A stretch of DNA of 64,000 nucleotides from Chrysemys picta bellii (GCF_011386835.1 NC_088796.1:65547468-65611467), one strand, 5' to 3'. Numbered from the stretch's first letter, positions 22,831-36,151 are shown. Program-made: numbers and translations. The notes: a model not told the origin generated them from the letters alone.

Positions 22831-25800
22831 TTGTCATGTAAATGACAATGAAGCCTAATGTGTCTCTCTCCCTCTTTATTGTGTCTAATGCAGATTTTCC
22901 AACACCAAATGGGAATGTGGACTTCAGAAATGTATTATCGTAAAAGAAGGATGAAGTCAAAATATCGTCTGTATCCTCATCTGGTGTAATTTGGCATGAC
23001 TCCATTGATTTCTGATCCCTTATCTTTAATGTCCTTCTCCTTTTTTAATGAAATACAATTCTAAATCAAGAAACTAACTGTCACGACTGAAATAAATAAG
23101 CACTGTTAATAAAGGCCTGTTATACTGAAAATAGCTTTTGATCTGGACATAACAGAAAATAATAACGATCACTCTTCTTTGCCAACCCAACAGCTTTTTT
23201 TCCCTTTTGCTGCTGGTTGTTTCTTTATTGTCCTAGACTTCAATATAGACAGAAAGACAAAGAAAAATATTCCCCACAGTGCATTGCACCTTCTTGGAAG
23301 CAGCTCTGCAGCACCTTTTAAAAGCATCAGCTCACATCTTTGCTTAGGGCGCCAATACATCTTGAACTGGCCCTAACAATTCTGTGTGAGAGACTGTATG
23401 TCTCTGCTGTGGTCATGCTGGGGATCTATGCCTGGTGAAACTATGAATCAAAATTGCCATCTTTGATTTCTAAAAACTTCAGTGTATAGTTTCTTTTTCT
23501 ACTTCTCTCCATGATCCCTTCCTTCACTTAGTACTGGTCCCTTCACAAATCTTGGCCATTGCTGATACAAGAGCTTTCAGTTCTGTAGCACTTGCCATTT
23601 GGAGCAGTCTTCATTATTTCATGTGTTTCAGCACAACATGCCATAAGGCAATCAGATATGAAATAATTCTTATGTCTGTTATCAATTCAGTGAGCTTTAG
23701 AGTTGAAAAGTTAATGGAAAGAGTTGACCCAGCCAGGTACTCTTGGATCTCTTATTATTATACATCTGTCTACGGCCACATCATTATTTTAAGGTCTGTG
23801 CCTTTTTTACTCTTTTTTTTGGTTAGTCACTGAAATAATAACTTAAACACTCACTCACATTCAATTAGTTAATCCAAACATAATAGGCAAGTGCAGTTGG
23901 CATCAAGCTGTCAAATGGAAGGAAGGACATAACAGGGAACATCAGAGATTCTTGATGGGATATGATGAATGATATAGAGTAGAATGATATACCAGTGTAG
24001 CAGCTGACATTCAGATGTAACATAAATTAGTACTTGTGTGGAGAGGTGTCAGTAGTTTTCTAATGTGGTGTCTCAGAAGTAGATTGGATCTGAAAGAAAA
24101 AGAGATGAGATGGAGCAGCCTGAAAAAGTCTACATGTGGGAAAGAGGACTAAGAGGCCTGGGGGTCTTGGAGCAAAAGCAGGTAGAGAAGAAATGAGAAC
24201 TGATCCAGAGAAACTAAACATATGATCATGAAAAGAGCAAGTAAGTGAGATGAGTGAGCCAAGAGTAGAAAAGAGGAAACTGAAACTAAAAGAGAAAGAT
24301 GTGGTTCAGCACAAGCCATAGAGTTCTGGTAATCTGTACCAAACATTTCAACTTGACTGTTATGAACAAAGGAACCACAAATAAAATTATGTGGGTATGT
24401 TTATGTACTGGATCCCACCACACATTTGAACTAAGAACTTTAAGGAACGAAGGACAGACTTCCACCACTTAAGCTAAAGGACCGTATCTGTTAGTTAGCA
24501 GCAGCAGTGGGCAGCTATTGTTTGTAGACCAGCCACAGACGATATTTTACAAACGTGTTACATATAGGCAAAATATATCTGAACACATTTATTAGACCCT
24601 TGGCCTCCCAGATACATTCTGATTCCAAAGGGCTACATTCTGATACCTTTGCCATTAGTATTGAAGTCCGTGGGACCACTTACGGAGGACAGTACTACTG
24701 AATTTGAGAAGGGCTATCTAAAGCTGGACCTAAATGATGGTCATGTGTTTTCCATGATTGTCCTACTAGATAGTTAAATAGGATTTTGAACTCTTTATTA
24801 GTTTTTAATGGCTGGAGTAGGGAGCAGAAACATTACCATATAAAATAATTTTGAACTCTTCTGCTTACCTGCAAGTTTCCAATTTAACTAATTTTATTTC
24901 TTTATTGCTAAACTGATTATTGGGGGGAAAGAGTCTTTAAAAATAGATCTGGAAATAAAGCCTGCAATTAATTTCCCTTTGATGTCCCTTTGAGAGCATA
25001 TATTCAAAATTGGTCTCAGTAAAACTCTCACTTCATTAAAAAAAAAAAAAAAAAAAAAACAGACAGACAAGAAATGTCCTAGCTCAGTGAGAATATTCCT
25101 TTATTATATTAGTAATATATTAAAGTTTATCTTGATGTAAAGTTATTGAAAAACAACTTTTTGAACACCAGCAACAAACTATTCAGAGCAAATGTTGTCA
25201 AGATTTCTGTTAAGATATCATGGATACTTGTATAAATATTTGTCACTAATTTGCAGCTGCATCTTGCATCCCTTGAGCACCCAAGATTCCGTAAATGGAA
25301 CACAAAAAATTGGGCCCCTTTATTGTCTAAAATGTAAGATAACAACTCTATGGAGGCAGCCTGGAAAAAAAATCTATTTTAAATGTTTTAAACTTTCATA
25401 AGTTTAAGATGCACTATATCTCAGGTTTACAATCAGCTAGTGTATAAATACATGCAAACAGATTAATATTAAAAAATAATAAATGCATTTCATTCAATAC
25501 CAATACAAAAAGTAACAAGCAGTCCAACCAATCACAGTCGTCTTTAGCATCTGCTTACCTTTATTTCTTAAGCAGCAGTTATACTAGAGGGCTGCACATG
25601 AATTCTAAATGCTACCTATTTATAAAACCAGAAGACACCATCTAACTCTTTCTTTCTTTGTGCACATAAAAAACAGATGCCATCACTTGCTCATTCTTCA
25701 AGGATAGAAGGTTGTCTGAGACTCAAATCCCCAGTAATAAATTGTTCTTAGGCATAGGAAGCCTAAAATAAATTCAGAAGTCAATTAAGTAGTGACCTTA

Positions 25801-25984
25801 ACAGGCTGCCCAGGCATAAGGCATTCCAAGAAAAAGTCTGGAAACTTTGTGTTTGTTTGCCAAAGTGTGGTTATTTATTTAGGTCGGTGCACATGGAGCT
25901 CAGAACCAGCATGACTCTTCCTTCCTTTCTCTTTATTGTTGCATCTTTTATTTAAAAAAAAGGAATGTCATATGTTTATATATT
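22831..25984. other. AT-rich unique sequence
   Basis: A run of 22 A lies at about 25038-25059, followed by 'cagacagacaag'. No other repeat family or coding sequence is recognised. Frames at 23552-23833 and 25127-25401 lack protein-like features. Confidence 0.35.
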
Positions 25985-26093
25985 GGCCTAATTTTCTTTT
26001 CACTTACATGGGTGTAAATCATAAGCAACTCTCGAAGTCCATGGAATTTCCCCCAGTGTAAAATCAGTTGAGTAAGTGGTGAATCAGGCCTAC
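25985..26093. repeat. Palindromic MITE fragment
   Basis: 'acttacatgggtgtaaatcat' followed by 'gaagtccatggaatttcccccagtgtaaaatcag' and ending 'gtgaatcaggcc' matches the fold-back class seen at 5258-5335. Confidence 0.45.
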
Positions 26094-26450
26094 ATGTGTC
26101 TGAGAATTGTGTGAGGGCAGCTATCTAAGTCTTGGACCAGAGATAGGATATATCTGACTATTAATGTAGACAACTTGCCCAGGTATATACGATACATGAT
26201 GATATTTTTCATTTCATTCTTGAAGTTGGGTGCCCATATGAAACCTTTTAAAAGATGATTACTTCCAGGACTGTCAATATAACACTGGCCCTTGATCACT
26301 GTTATAACTTATAATGTCACATACAGATTGATTTGTGTGCATGTACAGTTTTGAAAATATGACTTTGTTATACTTATAAGAAGTATATCTTTATAGGGGA
26401 GAATGCAAAAACACCACATTTATTGAGAATACAGCAGTTAGTATATGCTT

Positions 26451-26560
<110 letters not shown>

Positions 26561-26563
26561 CCA

Positions 26564-27542
26564 TGTCCACAGTCCTGCCAGTTGATGTTTATAGTTACCA
26601 GTCCAGAGTCTGGATCAATCTAGTGCCCAGCCAGATTGGTTGCAGAGGGGAGCCGGGCTCTGTCGGTCACAATCTGATGCTCCTGGAGCAGTGGCAAGAC
26701 GAACCCAAAGTCCCGTGGCAAAGCACCCTGTTCTTATAGTCTTTTTTCTCTGTTGAAGTCTATGGATTTTGCTGTGTCAGTTTATGACTGGTTACTCTTT
26801 AATTCATGTTATCTTTTGATGTAAACATTCCAAAACACCTCTGAGAAGGTCATCCTGTTTTTGATTTAATCAATTGTACTCTTTAGGGATGCCAGCCTCC
26901 ACCTCAGGGTCATCAATCTGCCCTTCCTCATAGATGCTCGTTGATGGTTCTCTGGTGTCAATAAGTCTTGATAAGTGTCTTCGCGCCTCCTTTCTTGACC
27001 ATCTGGTTAACAATGGCCTTCACACCTTATCTTTTCCTGATGCATGCATTCCTCATTCACACAAACATTTTTTACAGAGACCTTCAAAAGGTATACAACA
27101 GTTTTTATGTTGAGCAAAAGAGGCATTGTAAATTAAACCTTACTAAATCTTGGAATCAAAACAGTTCACATTGTGGCCCAGGCCTTCAACATTCCTCTAA
27201 TCTCCTTAACATCGACACAATACAAGATCCTGTCTCTTACTTACTAAACTTTAAAACAAAGAAATATATATTTAACTAGAGTGCCTAATTTATAATACAT
27301 ATAGGAAACCATAGTAGACATTATAACTTCTCCTAAAACAAAAGGGTGACCATAATCAGTCATAAGGATTGTTCTGGTCTGTCCCTGCCTTAACATCAGT
27401 ACAGCCACTGGCAGTCTGTCAGATGCATTTCTACCAATGTCCCAGAGGGTCATTCCTTTCTGCTGTTCAAAAAGGGTGGCTGGCAGGATGATCAAATCAT
27501 ACATTAATTCTGATAGTACAAATATAAAATCCTACTCCTACA
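26564..27542. mobile_element. Candidate solo LTR, about 0.98 kb
   Basis: The block has possible TG...CA ends: 'tgtccacagtcctgcc' just after the microsatellite and '...aaatcctactcctaca'. Its text (for example 'gtctgtccctgccttaacatc', 'cattcctttctgctgttcaa') resembles multi-copy turtle LTR sequence as I recall it. I found no target duplication, no coding frame and no clear TATA or AATAAA order, so orientation is left open. Confidence 0.4.
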
Positions 27543-30500
27543 ACTTGGGTGCCTAATCTGTGAGTGGAATACAGTTTTATATACAAAATGATCATCTGAA
27601 TGTGCAACTGTCCAATTGAACATTCCATGTGCAAATTAAGGAAACAACAGGGTTTTAAAAGAGATTTGTGGAGTTCAGAGGGTTTTCATCATCCACTTGT
27701 AGTAATTGTGCAGGTGTCTTTTTAAGTCACCAATGGTCAACTTCTGCTTAGTTGCACTAGGGTAAATACAAAGTAACTATATTGACTTTAATAGAATTAT
27801 TCTGGATTTATACTGGTGTAGCTAAGAGCTGAATTGGCCAATTAATTTATTCTGGATTTGCACTGAAATTACTGAGAATAGAATTTGGCCAAATTGTTAT
27901 AATGAATAATGTGGTTTCACTGGCTCTCATGGTTTATCCATCTAGCAGTTTATCAATCCATTTTATTTCCATGGAGGGAGATGCTTTATGCCGAATACTA
28001 AACTTGTAAGCTCTTATTTAAACGTGCATAGATTGTGCAACTGTATTTATGTATGAAGAGGCAGTAGACTAAAAAAAGAGGCCCCAGCAACTGTGTCCCT
28101 GGATAATAAAAGCAAACTTGAGTTCTATATTATATAATGGGGAAAGTGGTTTGCAAGTTGAACATGATTTCAAGAAGCCTCCAAAATCCACACTTATCTC
28201 CTGGAGGTGAAATCACCTTGTTCTCTTAGGTTCATTTAAAAACAGAGCAATCTGTTGTTAAACTACAAACAAAAATGAATTTCTTTATTTATTTTCACTT
28301 TTATTTTCTTTTTACCTACCATATATCAATTTCTTGAGCTGTTTCTATCCTCTGAGCATATAAATTGTATCAGCATTTTGAATGAATTGTGAACTAGAAT
28401 AATACACTCCAGTGGCACGGAATCATTTTTATTTTCTTTTGAGCGAACATGATTCCAATTCATTTCTGAATGTTAAAACGCTCAGCAGATAAGAGTTACA
28501 ATCTTCAGATGCATCCACTATTCAGATGTATCCACTATGTGCCAGAGACAATTGATTCTGTAAATCACCATCTCCTTTGTCACAAACATTCCCTTCTAAA
28601 TCAACTTCAGATCTTATTTTGAGCTTATTTTACCATTTTGCTAGTTCTCCTTTGACAAAAAGATTAAGTTAGCATAAGCATGGTTCTTAAACTGTGCAAA
28701 TAATTACTTGTAAATTAAAGCAATGCATATGCAACAGTCAATTATTGTAATCTTTATTTATCCAGGGTCACAAAAGAGGTGTTTTCTGATCAGGGTCCCA
28801 GTGAATGGTAAGTCAATAGAGAATAAATTTGACATTTTTAGAGTCAGCATTGCATGGCATTTAGAGGGTGTTTAACATTATGCTTTTAACGGTGCAGGTA
28901 GCAGACCTTAGACTTTGTCATTTTAGCACATTAAATAGCCCTTTTCAAAACTTTTATTCAGCTTCCTCTTCAAATTTGCTTTTAATTCTGATGCAAGTTA
29001 TTATACTTATGTTAGTTATTAAAAGGTAAATAAAATATTGTTTGTGTTATCAGCTTCTACAAAGATTTGTTACTATTCTATATATTCCAGGCTTTATTAT
29101 AGAAGCTATAAAAAGGTTAACCGGAAAACAATAATTGGAATACATCTTACATTGGACACATTGCTTTTTCTTTGTATAATTCACTTTACACAATAACATT
29201 AGGAAAATGACAATGAAATGTCTGCAATAAATAATAGACTTGGAATTTTATACCCTAAAGTTAACCAAACTTATAGAGTTGAGCTGAATTGGCTAGATGT
29301 ATCTCTGGACATAGGGAGGTTTGACATTTTCCATCTAAGACCTATCTCTAAAGCCAAGGCTTCTACTGTCTTGAATGATGTTACTCTTTGAAGTGCTGTC
29401 TTTGAAAAAGTGTCACTTGTGGTAAGGGCACTGCATCATCAGCATGTGCTGATTGGGTGACGTGGGCCTACTAGTATAGGCCAGGCTGCATTTTAGAGAA
29501 GGGTTCTATGGAAATGATATATAAATGTGATAGCTACTGTTTAGTTTAATCAGGAGAATTAAACCAGGGTAATTGGGGCAGAACTGTGGACAGGTCAGAC
29601 AGAAAAGGATAAATCTAATACTTTTGTCTCAACATTATTAAGAAATGTTTAATGTTGGCATTGTTTTGATGTATCAATAAAACAAATGCAGCATAATAAT
29701 ACATGATACCAGATCATGGGTGAAATCCTGGCTCTCTTGGTATCAATGGGAGTTTTTCCATGCCTCTCCTTCTGAAGGGTTCTGAAACACTTCAGAAACT
29801 ATATGTATACAAAATCACTCAAATACAGCAAACTACTGAACATCACGCTACACAATAGCAGTAGAATGTGAACATTTGGCCAAGAATAAAGCTCATGAGA
29901 TCATTAATGTACAAACAGAGAGAAAGTTTTTAAGGTGTCATCAGAACAACCTCACATACATACATAGTAAAATCAATTGTGTTTAATTTATCTGCCTCAC
30001 AAAGATGAAGGACTGTGTCTGCTCTGAAGAATTTAAAGGTGAGGACACGAATTTGAACTTAATGTGTAATGAGACAGGAAGCTAGTCAAGAGCTTTGACT
30101 CACAGGATGACATGTTGGAGCAGTGGAAAAAAGATTTGTCTGCCTCTAGTAGTTTGAATGGATTGGAGGTGAGGAAGCAGTGAAGTTATAACAGTCAGAC
30201 AAGAGATACCCAGGACATGAACCAGACTTTTGGCAGTGGGGTGGGGACAAAAAGAGAACAAATGAATGTTGCAAGAGACTTTTTACATGGAGTGGGGGAC
30301 AAGAAGAGGTTGAAGGTAACTCCAAAATTGCAGGTTCTAGTTAGAATGAGCATGGTGAAGTTGTCAATAGAATTGAAGAAAGTAGAAAAGCACATGGTTA
30401 AGATGGATACATGAGCAGTTCTGTTTCTGATATACTTCGTTTGAGGAAGTGATGGATTATTGGGAGGAAATATCAAATAAACAGGCAGGGATGTGGGGTG

Positions 30501-30892
30501 CAAATTACACCCACAAAAAGGTGACATTTATTTGAAAAGTTTGCTCTTTAAAGTTTAAGCTTTCAGATTGTTATAGCCCAGAAACAAACATTAAATATTT
30601 GCATATTCACATTTTTGATCAACTACATATTTTATAATTCATTCATGTCCCTGTTAGGTCAGAATTATGATTAATATTAAATTTATTATTTGGGAATACA
30701 AACAAAATATAGGCAGGAATGACAAAAGCAGCCCCCCAGCACCTTCTTTTGTAACTACCAGGTTATGCAGTCTTTACTGTTTATAGAAACTTCTTCCCAG
30801 TATGTCTTTAGGAAAGGAAAGAATAGAAAGAGGGGTCTGATCCTTTAAATGTATCACAGGCAAGCAGCTGCGGGCCTGAAGTGACCATCTAG
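27543..30892. other. AT-rich, largely unique sequence
   Basis: A palindromic MITE scrap lies at 27740-27895 ('attgactttaatagaattattctgg' centre). A 42 bp exon-like segment at 28766-28807 is treated as a finding. 30030-30480 reads like an old repeat (for example 'aggttgaaggtaactccaaaattgcaggtt') whose family I cannot name. Opposing frames at 30195-30527 are not recognised. Confidence 0.35.
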
Positions 30893-31056
30893 GTAGGTAG
30901 TGGAATCTCCATCCTTAGACGTTTTTAAGGCCCAGCTTGACAAAGCCATGACTGGGATGATTTAGTTGGTGTTGGTCCTGCTTTGAACAGGGGATTGGAT
31001 TAGATGACCTCCTGAGGCCTCTTCCAACCGTAATATTCTATGATTTTTCAACAGCT
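30893..31056 (+). mobile_element. CR1 LINE 3' end fragment
   Basis: 'tagtggaatctccatccttagacgtttttaaggcccagcttgacaaagcc' then 'gatttagttggtgttggtcc' and 'gatgacctcctgaggcctcttccaac' ends in 'attctatgattt', the CR1 3' terminus with its repeat unit. Only about 160 bp is present, a heavy 5' truncation. Confidence 0.9.
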
Positions 31057-31324
31057 ATTGTTTTCAGCATCTTCTTTTTCCCAGCTGATGCAGGCTATTG
31101 TTACAAGAAACACCTAAGATTGCTATCATTTGAAGAGATTAGCTATATATATTTCAGTTTGTTTACTCTGGTTGATTAATAGCATTCTGTGTTTAGCCAG
31201 CTAATTGACTGACTGTATAGGAGAAATAGTGAATCAGTTTCCCTATACATTTGTGTGGGTTGTTTTACACAGCAACAAAGGAGGAAAAATTAGTTAATTA
31301 GAAAAATAACCCTTTAATTTATTT

Positions 31325-31520
31325 GCAGTGTTGTAGCTGTGTTGGTCCCAGGATATGAGAGAGACAAGGTGGGCGAAGTAGAATGTTTTATTGGACCCAC
31401 TCCTAATGGTTGAAATCACAAGCTTTTGAGATTCACAGAGCTCTGCTATAGGCCTGGAGAAGGAAACTAGTGTCCAAGCTAAATTCAAAGTGGGACAGAA
31501 TCTGTGTTTTGTAATGTCTC
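31325..31520 (+). mobile_element. Turtle-type pol III SINE, full order
   Basis: The head 'gcagtgttgtagctgtgttg' is followed by 'gtcccaggatatgagagaga', 'caaggtgggcgaagtagaat', 'gttttattggacccactcct', 'cacaagcttttgag' and 'gagctctgctataggcctgg' in the canonical order. It serves here as the reference against which 10741-10875 and 40260-40390 are seen to be rearranged. Confidence 0.75.
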
Positions 31521-31609
31521 TGCCCACCCCATCTCCAATAGTCCATTTTGAGGTGTTTGTTTCTATGATTTCCTATGGTACTTATCACTTATTACTTTTT
31601 CAGCAACTC

Positions 31610-31800
31610 CCATGACTGTATTTATCCTTACAACACCCCGTGAGGTAGAAAAATATTCTCAATCCCCATTTGTTATTGAGGAAGTGAAACATAGACAGAT
31701 TAAGTGACTTGAGCAAGGTCAATAAAGAAATCTGTGTTAGAATCGGAAAGAGATTCTGGATCTACTGAGTTCCAGCCTTTATCACAAGGCCATCATCTGT
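31610..31800 (-). mobile_element. MIR SINE, ancient (antisense)
   Basis: On the plus strand 'ttacaacaccccgtgaggtag', 'ctcaatccccatttgttattgaggaagtgaaa' and 'gattaagtgacttgagcaaggtc' are the reverse complement of the MIR core and 3' part. Divergence is high, as expected for an amniote-age family. Confidence 0.75.
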
Positions 31801-31957
31801 TTGTGGCTCTCTTCATGAAGAACTTCCTTAACCATAGGCTATCATTCTGCCATTGCCACTCATATCTGTAATTCTATTAATGACCCTACAAATAGGAGTT
31901 ACACACTTTTGCAGAATCTCTCCTTTGTACCAAGAGAGATTCCTACTGATTAGATTT

Positions 31958-32003
31958 TCTAGTTAATTTCTCAAGCGCATTCTAGTTAATTTCTCAAGCG
32001 CAT
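31958..32003. repeat. Perfect tandem duplication of 23 bp
   Basis: The unit 'tctagttaatttctcaagcg' + 'cat' occurs at 31958-31980 and again at 31981-32003 without a mismatch. Lack of divergence points to a recent local duplication. Confidence 0.95.
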
Positions 32004-32162
32004 TTTAGTCTGACGTGTCTATAGCAAAATCAATTGATGGATGAATCTCAAAAGATTCAGGGATCATATTTGGCTTTCATCTGAAGTATATCTGAACCAC
32101 TTGAGATTGTAAAATTTGGTTGGAAAATTGGGACTCTCTTTCGGCAGTCTTAGTTATATTGG

Positions 32163-32401
32163 TACCCTGTTTCCCCGAAAATAAGACAGTGTCTTATATT
32201 AATTTTTGCTCCCAAAGATGCGCTAGGTCTTATTTTCAGGGGATGTCTTATTTTTCAATGAAGAAGAATACGGTACACATTTTTTTGCCTTATTATCGGG
32301 GAGGTCTTATTATCGGGGGGATGCCTTATATTACAACGAGAGGCAAAACTGTAAGTAGGCCTTATTTTCGGAGGATGTCTTATTTTCGGGGAAACAGGGT
32401 A
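32163..32401. mobile_element. TA-flanked inverted-repeat MITE (Tc1/mariner-like candidate)
   Basis: The element spans 32165-32399, with TA on both sides (32163-32164 and 32400-32401). The terminal inverted repeats are perfect over about 24 bp, beginning 'ccctgtttccccgaaaataa'. Inside are repeated subterminal motifs of the form 'gtcttattttcggggga' in both orientations. No transposase frame is present; a 106-codon frame at 32120-32440 merely reads through. The TA duplication indicates a Tc1/mariner-like transposase, but the family name is not certain. Confidence 0.85.
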
Positions 32402-33837
32402 GTTCCATGTTTTTTTCTCTTAGACAACATGTCTAAGTAAGGTTTACTCAAGTCAGGAAGGCTTGAAGGATCTGGACCATCCTGGGTATGAGCGGTATCA
32501 GCACTTCTGGTGCTAATCCCAAGGTTCTGACTCCTGAGAACCCAAAAGTTCAGAGAAATACAAAAATGAAATATAATGGAGAAAAGAATTAACTTGATTA
32601 TTAAAAAAAAAAAAGATGCAAGGTTCAAGGGCAATGGGGGATCAAGTAGAGTATTCACTTCTCTGAACTAGTTCACTCATCCTTGAAAAATTTTTGCATT
32701 GACCATATTCAGGTTTCAGAAGTGGATACACAAAACTTCTATTAAACTTGAGTTAATATTTATACTGCAACACAGAATAATAAATTCAGTACTAAACAAG
32801 AAAAGATAGTGATGGATTCTTTCTCTTGTGCTCTACAGCAATAAATCCAACATGTTCTAAGGCATAGACCTGCCCTTCCCCCTGTGATTTTGACAATGAT
32901 GATATCAACAATTCAGATACAAACCTTTCAAACATTTAAAAGCTTTATTTTAGAACAAATCTGTTATTCCTGTGCGTCAGCCAAGAGTGCAGGGGGTCAC
33001 TTGAAGAATAGCTTAGCACTGCTGCTTTGCTGATACTGGAGCTCTGCATCAATCAGTCACAGGTGCTATTAACCAATTAGAGGATGATGGCTTGAGTTCT
33101 ACTTTGTTTCATTTTGCTGCTAGTGTTTCAGAAAATGTTTCTGCAGCTTTCCCCCATTATCCCGGGAATTATATTCCTTCCTCTTCATTAAGGAAACTAA
33201 AGCCCAAAGCATTGGGGAGGGGGGGTGTTGTTTTTAGCTATTTTGTTGTATTTCTTTATATTTTTTCCAACTCCATGGAGTGCCTCTAAAACCCTGATAT
33301 TATTCATGGCGAGGGTTTTATTATTATTATTATTATTTATTATTATTATTACACTGAGGGTGATTTATATTGTAGCTGTGCCCACAAGTGCTGATATATT
33401 TAAGGCTGTGTCAGTATTTCCATTATAACCCTCTATTTTCATGGGTTTATGACTTAGCTGTAAAATTTTACTCTAGGTTTAAACTTGGAAGACAAGTTTT
33501 CAGCCTTGAAGCATTTTTTTTACACATTTAAAAAAAAAATCCATGTCATGATTTTTAAACCGGAAGAAGGTGGAAAAAATACAAAAGTAGTAGTTCATTT
33601 TATAATCACTACTTTGTATTTCCATAACTAAAAAATAACCTTGATTTTTGCAGGCTATTATGCAATGATGTGGCCTAGTGCATCTATCTATCTATCTGTA
33701 ACATGTGTGTTGTTATGATATACCTATATCTAAGTTTTACTTTAGCCATAATCCTCGTGTATTATTATATACCTATATCTGGGCATTACTTTAGATAGAA
33801 AAATAGATATAGTGGTGATATACATGTGATAAATGAC
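32402..33837. other. AT-rich unique sequence with small tandem repeats
   Basis: There is a (TTA)n tract at about 33319-33350 and a short (ATCT)n at 33681-33696. Next to the latter, 'tatacctatatct' plus 'ttactttag' occurs twice (33719-33745 and 33767-33793). No gene is recognised. Confidence 0.45.
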
Positions 33838-33965
33838 ATGCATCTGACAAAGTGGGTATTCACCCATGAAAGTTTATGCTCCAATACTTCTGTTAGTCTA
33901 TAAGGTGCCACAGGACTCCTTGTCACTTTTTACAGATCCAGACTAACACGGCTACCCCTCTGATA
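33838..33965 (-). mobile_element. SINE of the second family, near full length (antisense)
   Basis: On the minus strand it runs from the head ('ggggtagccgtgttagtctg') through 'gacaaggagtcctgtggcac' and 'agactaacagaagtattgga' to 'gcataaactttcatgggtga' and 'cccactttgtcagatgc'. This is the uninterrupted arrangement and shows the normal order of head and body. Confidence 0.85.
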
Positions 33966-35194
33966 CATTATATTTATAATTCACCTTTCACTACTTCAGC
34001 TTAAGTATGCCCTTTATTCCATCTCTGCTGTGACGACTTTAAACATTCCAAATCTCCTAGAAGCTTTCAACAGACATCATTTAAAAAAAATAGGCATAAA
34101 TTATTTGCTTCTTTTCTCACCATCCCCCAAATTTGTGAAATTTTGTCTGCAAAGCTCCTCTGTGCTGAGACCCAGGATGGGCAATTTTCAATACGAGATG
34201 AGTTGAAGGGTTTTAAGGTCTGGTATCTTGTGTTCCATGAAAGCTGAAAATGGGAGTTTTATATCAATGAAAAGGGTAGACTCACAGCTTTCCAATGGAA
34301 TATGCTGCACTGGTTTCTAGCCATGGAAAATCCTCAGATATAAGATCCTAAAATCATAAAATATTATGTATAGAAGAGCTATGTGAGGTCATTTTAGAGG
34401 CTTCAGAATGTATTAGTCATAATTTTGCTCTCCTTCTTAGGCCTATAGTTAAACTCATAGTAACTTAGTTTAATAGTAGATGCATTCAAATCTTTTCTGT
34501 TAGAACAATGGAGACTGTTTCACACACAAAGTAAAAGATCAGCAACAAATTCAACAACAACAAATATTGTGTTGCTTAGCCAAGGTAAACCACCTCCACT
34601 CAGGAAAAAAAGTTCCATGGCCCTGTACACGTTAGAGCTGTTTGGCCTCTGCTCAGTTCCCTTTTAGAGCTAAAAATAATAATTCAGATGACTTGGCATG
34701 GTACAAGATGATATCCTAACTAGGTTACTGCTGAACTACTTCTATCCAAGAGAGGCTAGTTTCTAGGTCTAAGAGTTTCTTTTATCTTAGGTAATCAATT
34801 AGCTGGCTATCTCTGTCTACTGCTATAGTTGTGTACAGTGAGTCCTATAATCTCTGGGTCTATGGATGCTCTAGACTGAACAAAGGTCCAGTTCCGCTCC
34901 CACTGAAGTAAATGAAACTTTCCATTTAGTTGAATGGGATTTGTAACAAACCATAATGTCCCAGGAGCCTATGACCCTGGAAACATGCATTAACATAGGA
35001 GGACACAGAGGCCAATAGAGAAGACAAAAAAAACCAATAACATGCCAAGCATGTTGAGATTTGCCATGTAAAATGCTACCGCTAGAGAGTAAATACCCTA
35101 AAAGATGTTTACTTTTGACACCTGTTGGCTCTCCCAGGGTACTTTTTTTCTACATCGGTTTGGGGGAAGGAGAAAATACAGCTAGTTCTCACAC
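33966..35194. other. Unique sequence
   Basis: A small fold-back lies at 34895-34942 ('ctcccactgaagtaaatg' against 'catttagttgaatggga'). Nothing else is recognised. Confidence 0.4.
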
Positions 35195-35492
35195 TAAGGC
35201 TAGGTCTACACTACCACTTATGACAGCAAAACTTATGTCGCTCAGGGGTGTGAAAAACCACCCTCTGAGTGACATAAGTTTAGCTGGCATAAGAGGTAGT
35301 ATGCAAATGTATGTCGGCAGGAGAGCTTCTCCCACCGACATAGCTACCTCCACTCCTTCGGGGTGGTTTAATTATGTCAATGGGAGAGCTCTCTCCTGTC
35401 AGCATCAAGCGGCTACCTGGGAGATCTTATAGTGGCGCAGCTGTATTGGTACAGCAGTGCCACTGTAAGGTCTCTAGTGTAGACATAGCATA
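35195..35492. mobile_element. hAT-like MITE, well preserved
   Basis: The left end 'taaggctaggtctacactac' and the right end (reverse complement 'tatgctatgtctacactaga') form the TCTACAC-type inverted repeat. The interior 'acttatgtcgctcaggggtg' and 'gtatgtcggcaggagagc' matches the copy at 4415-4676. No coding capacity; a frame at 35061-35432 runs through by chance. Confidence 0.75.
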
Positions 35493-36151
35493 ACACTGGC
35501 TGTGCACCAAAGATGAAACATGAGTGACAGAAGAGAACAACAGCAAAGGAGAAGGCTTACAATGATGTGATAATAATTTCTATCTAATGTATTATACAGA
35601 GTGTTATTTGCTGTTTACCTTTAATTCAGCTATTCAGATTTTCTGCTCTGATTTGCAATAATAGTGAAATAATAGCAGGTGTGTATGGGATGGTGGTAAA
35701 TTCGGGTTTTAAATGAGTGGGTGCCATATTGTAATGATGCACTGTGAGGACAGAAGGAGATGTTGGTAAATTACCAACAAGAAAAGATGCTTTGACTGAA
35801 AGAATGTTATTTTGCCAGTTTTGCCAGCACTTTCCCATTGTCTATTTAGCATGAACATCAGTCAAATTACACAGTGCAACTTTTTTCCTAAACATGAGCA
35901 TAATTGATTGTGTTGTTACAGCTTGTTATAATACATCCATTTGACAAAGACAATGTTTAATGTTTTAAATTGCTTTCATCACTCTTTTTCAATTTATTTT
36001 AAATAGTAATTTGGTTGTTTGGAAACGTGATATGTTTGTTGAATTTTTCAGGACCTGAATCTCTTCTTAATTACTCACCACTTGGCTACCAGTTGGCTGT
36101 AAAATGCAGCATAGTTAGAAATAACATGCCTCAATAGATTCTCTGCCCTGT
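35493..36151. other. AT-rich unique sequence
   Basis: No feature is recognised. Confidence 0.4.

Noticed and set aside
32120..32440. A 106-codon plus-strand frame
   Set aside because: It reads straight through the TA-flanked MITE, including both inverted repeats, and resembles no transposase.
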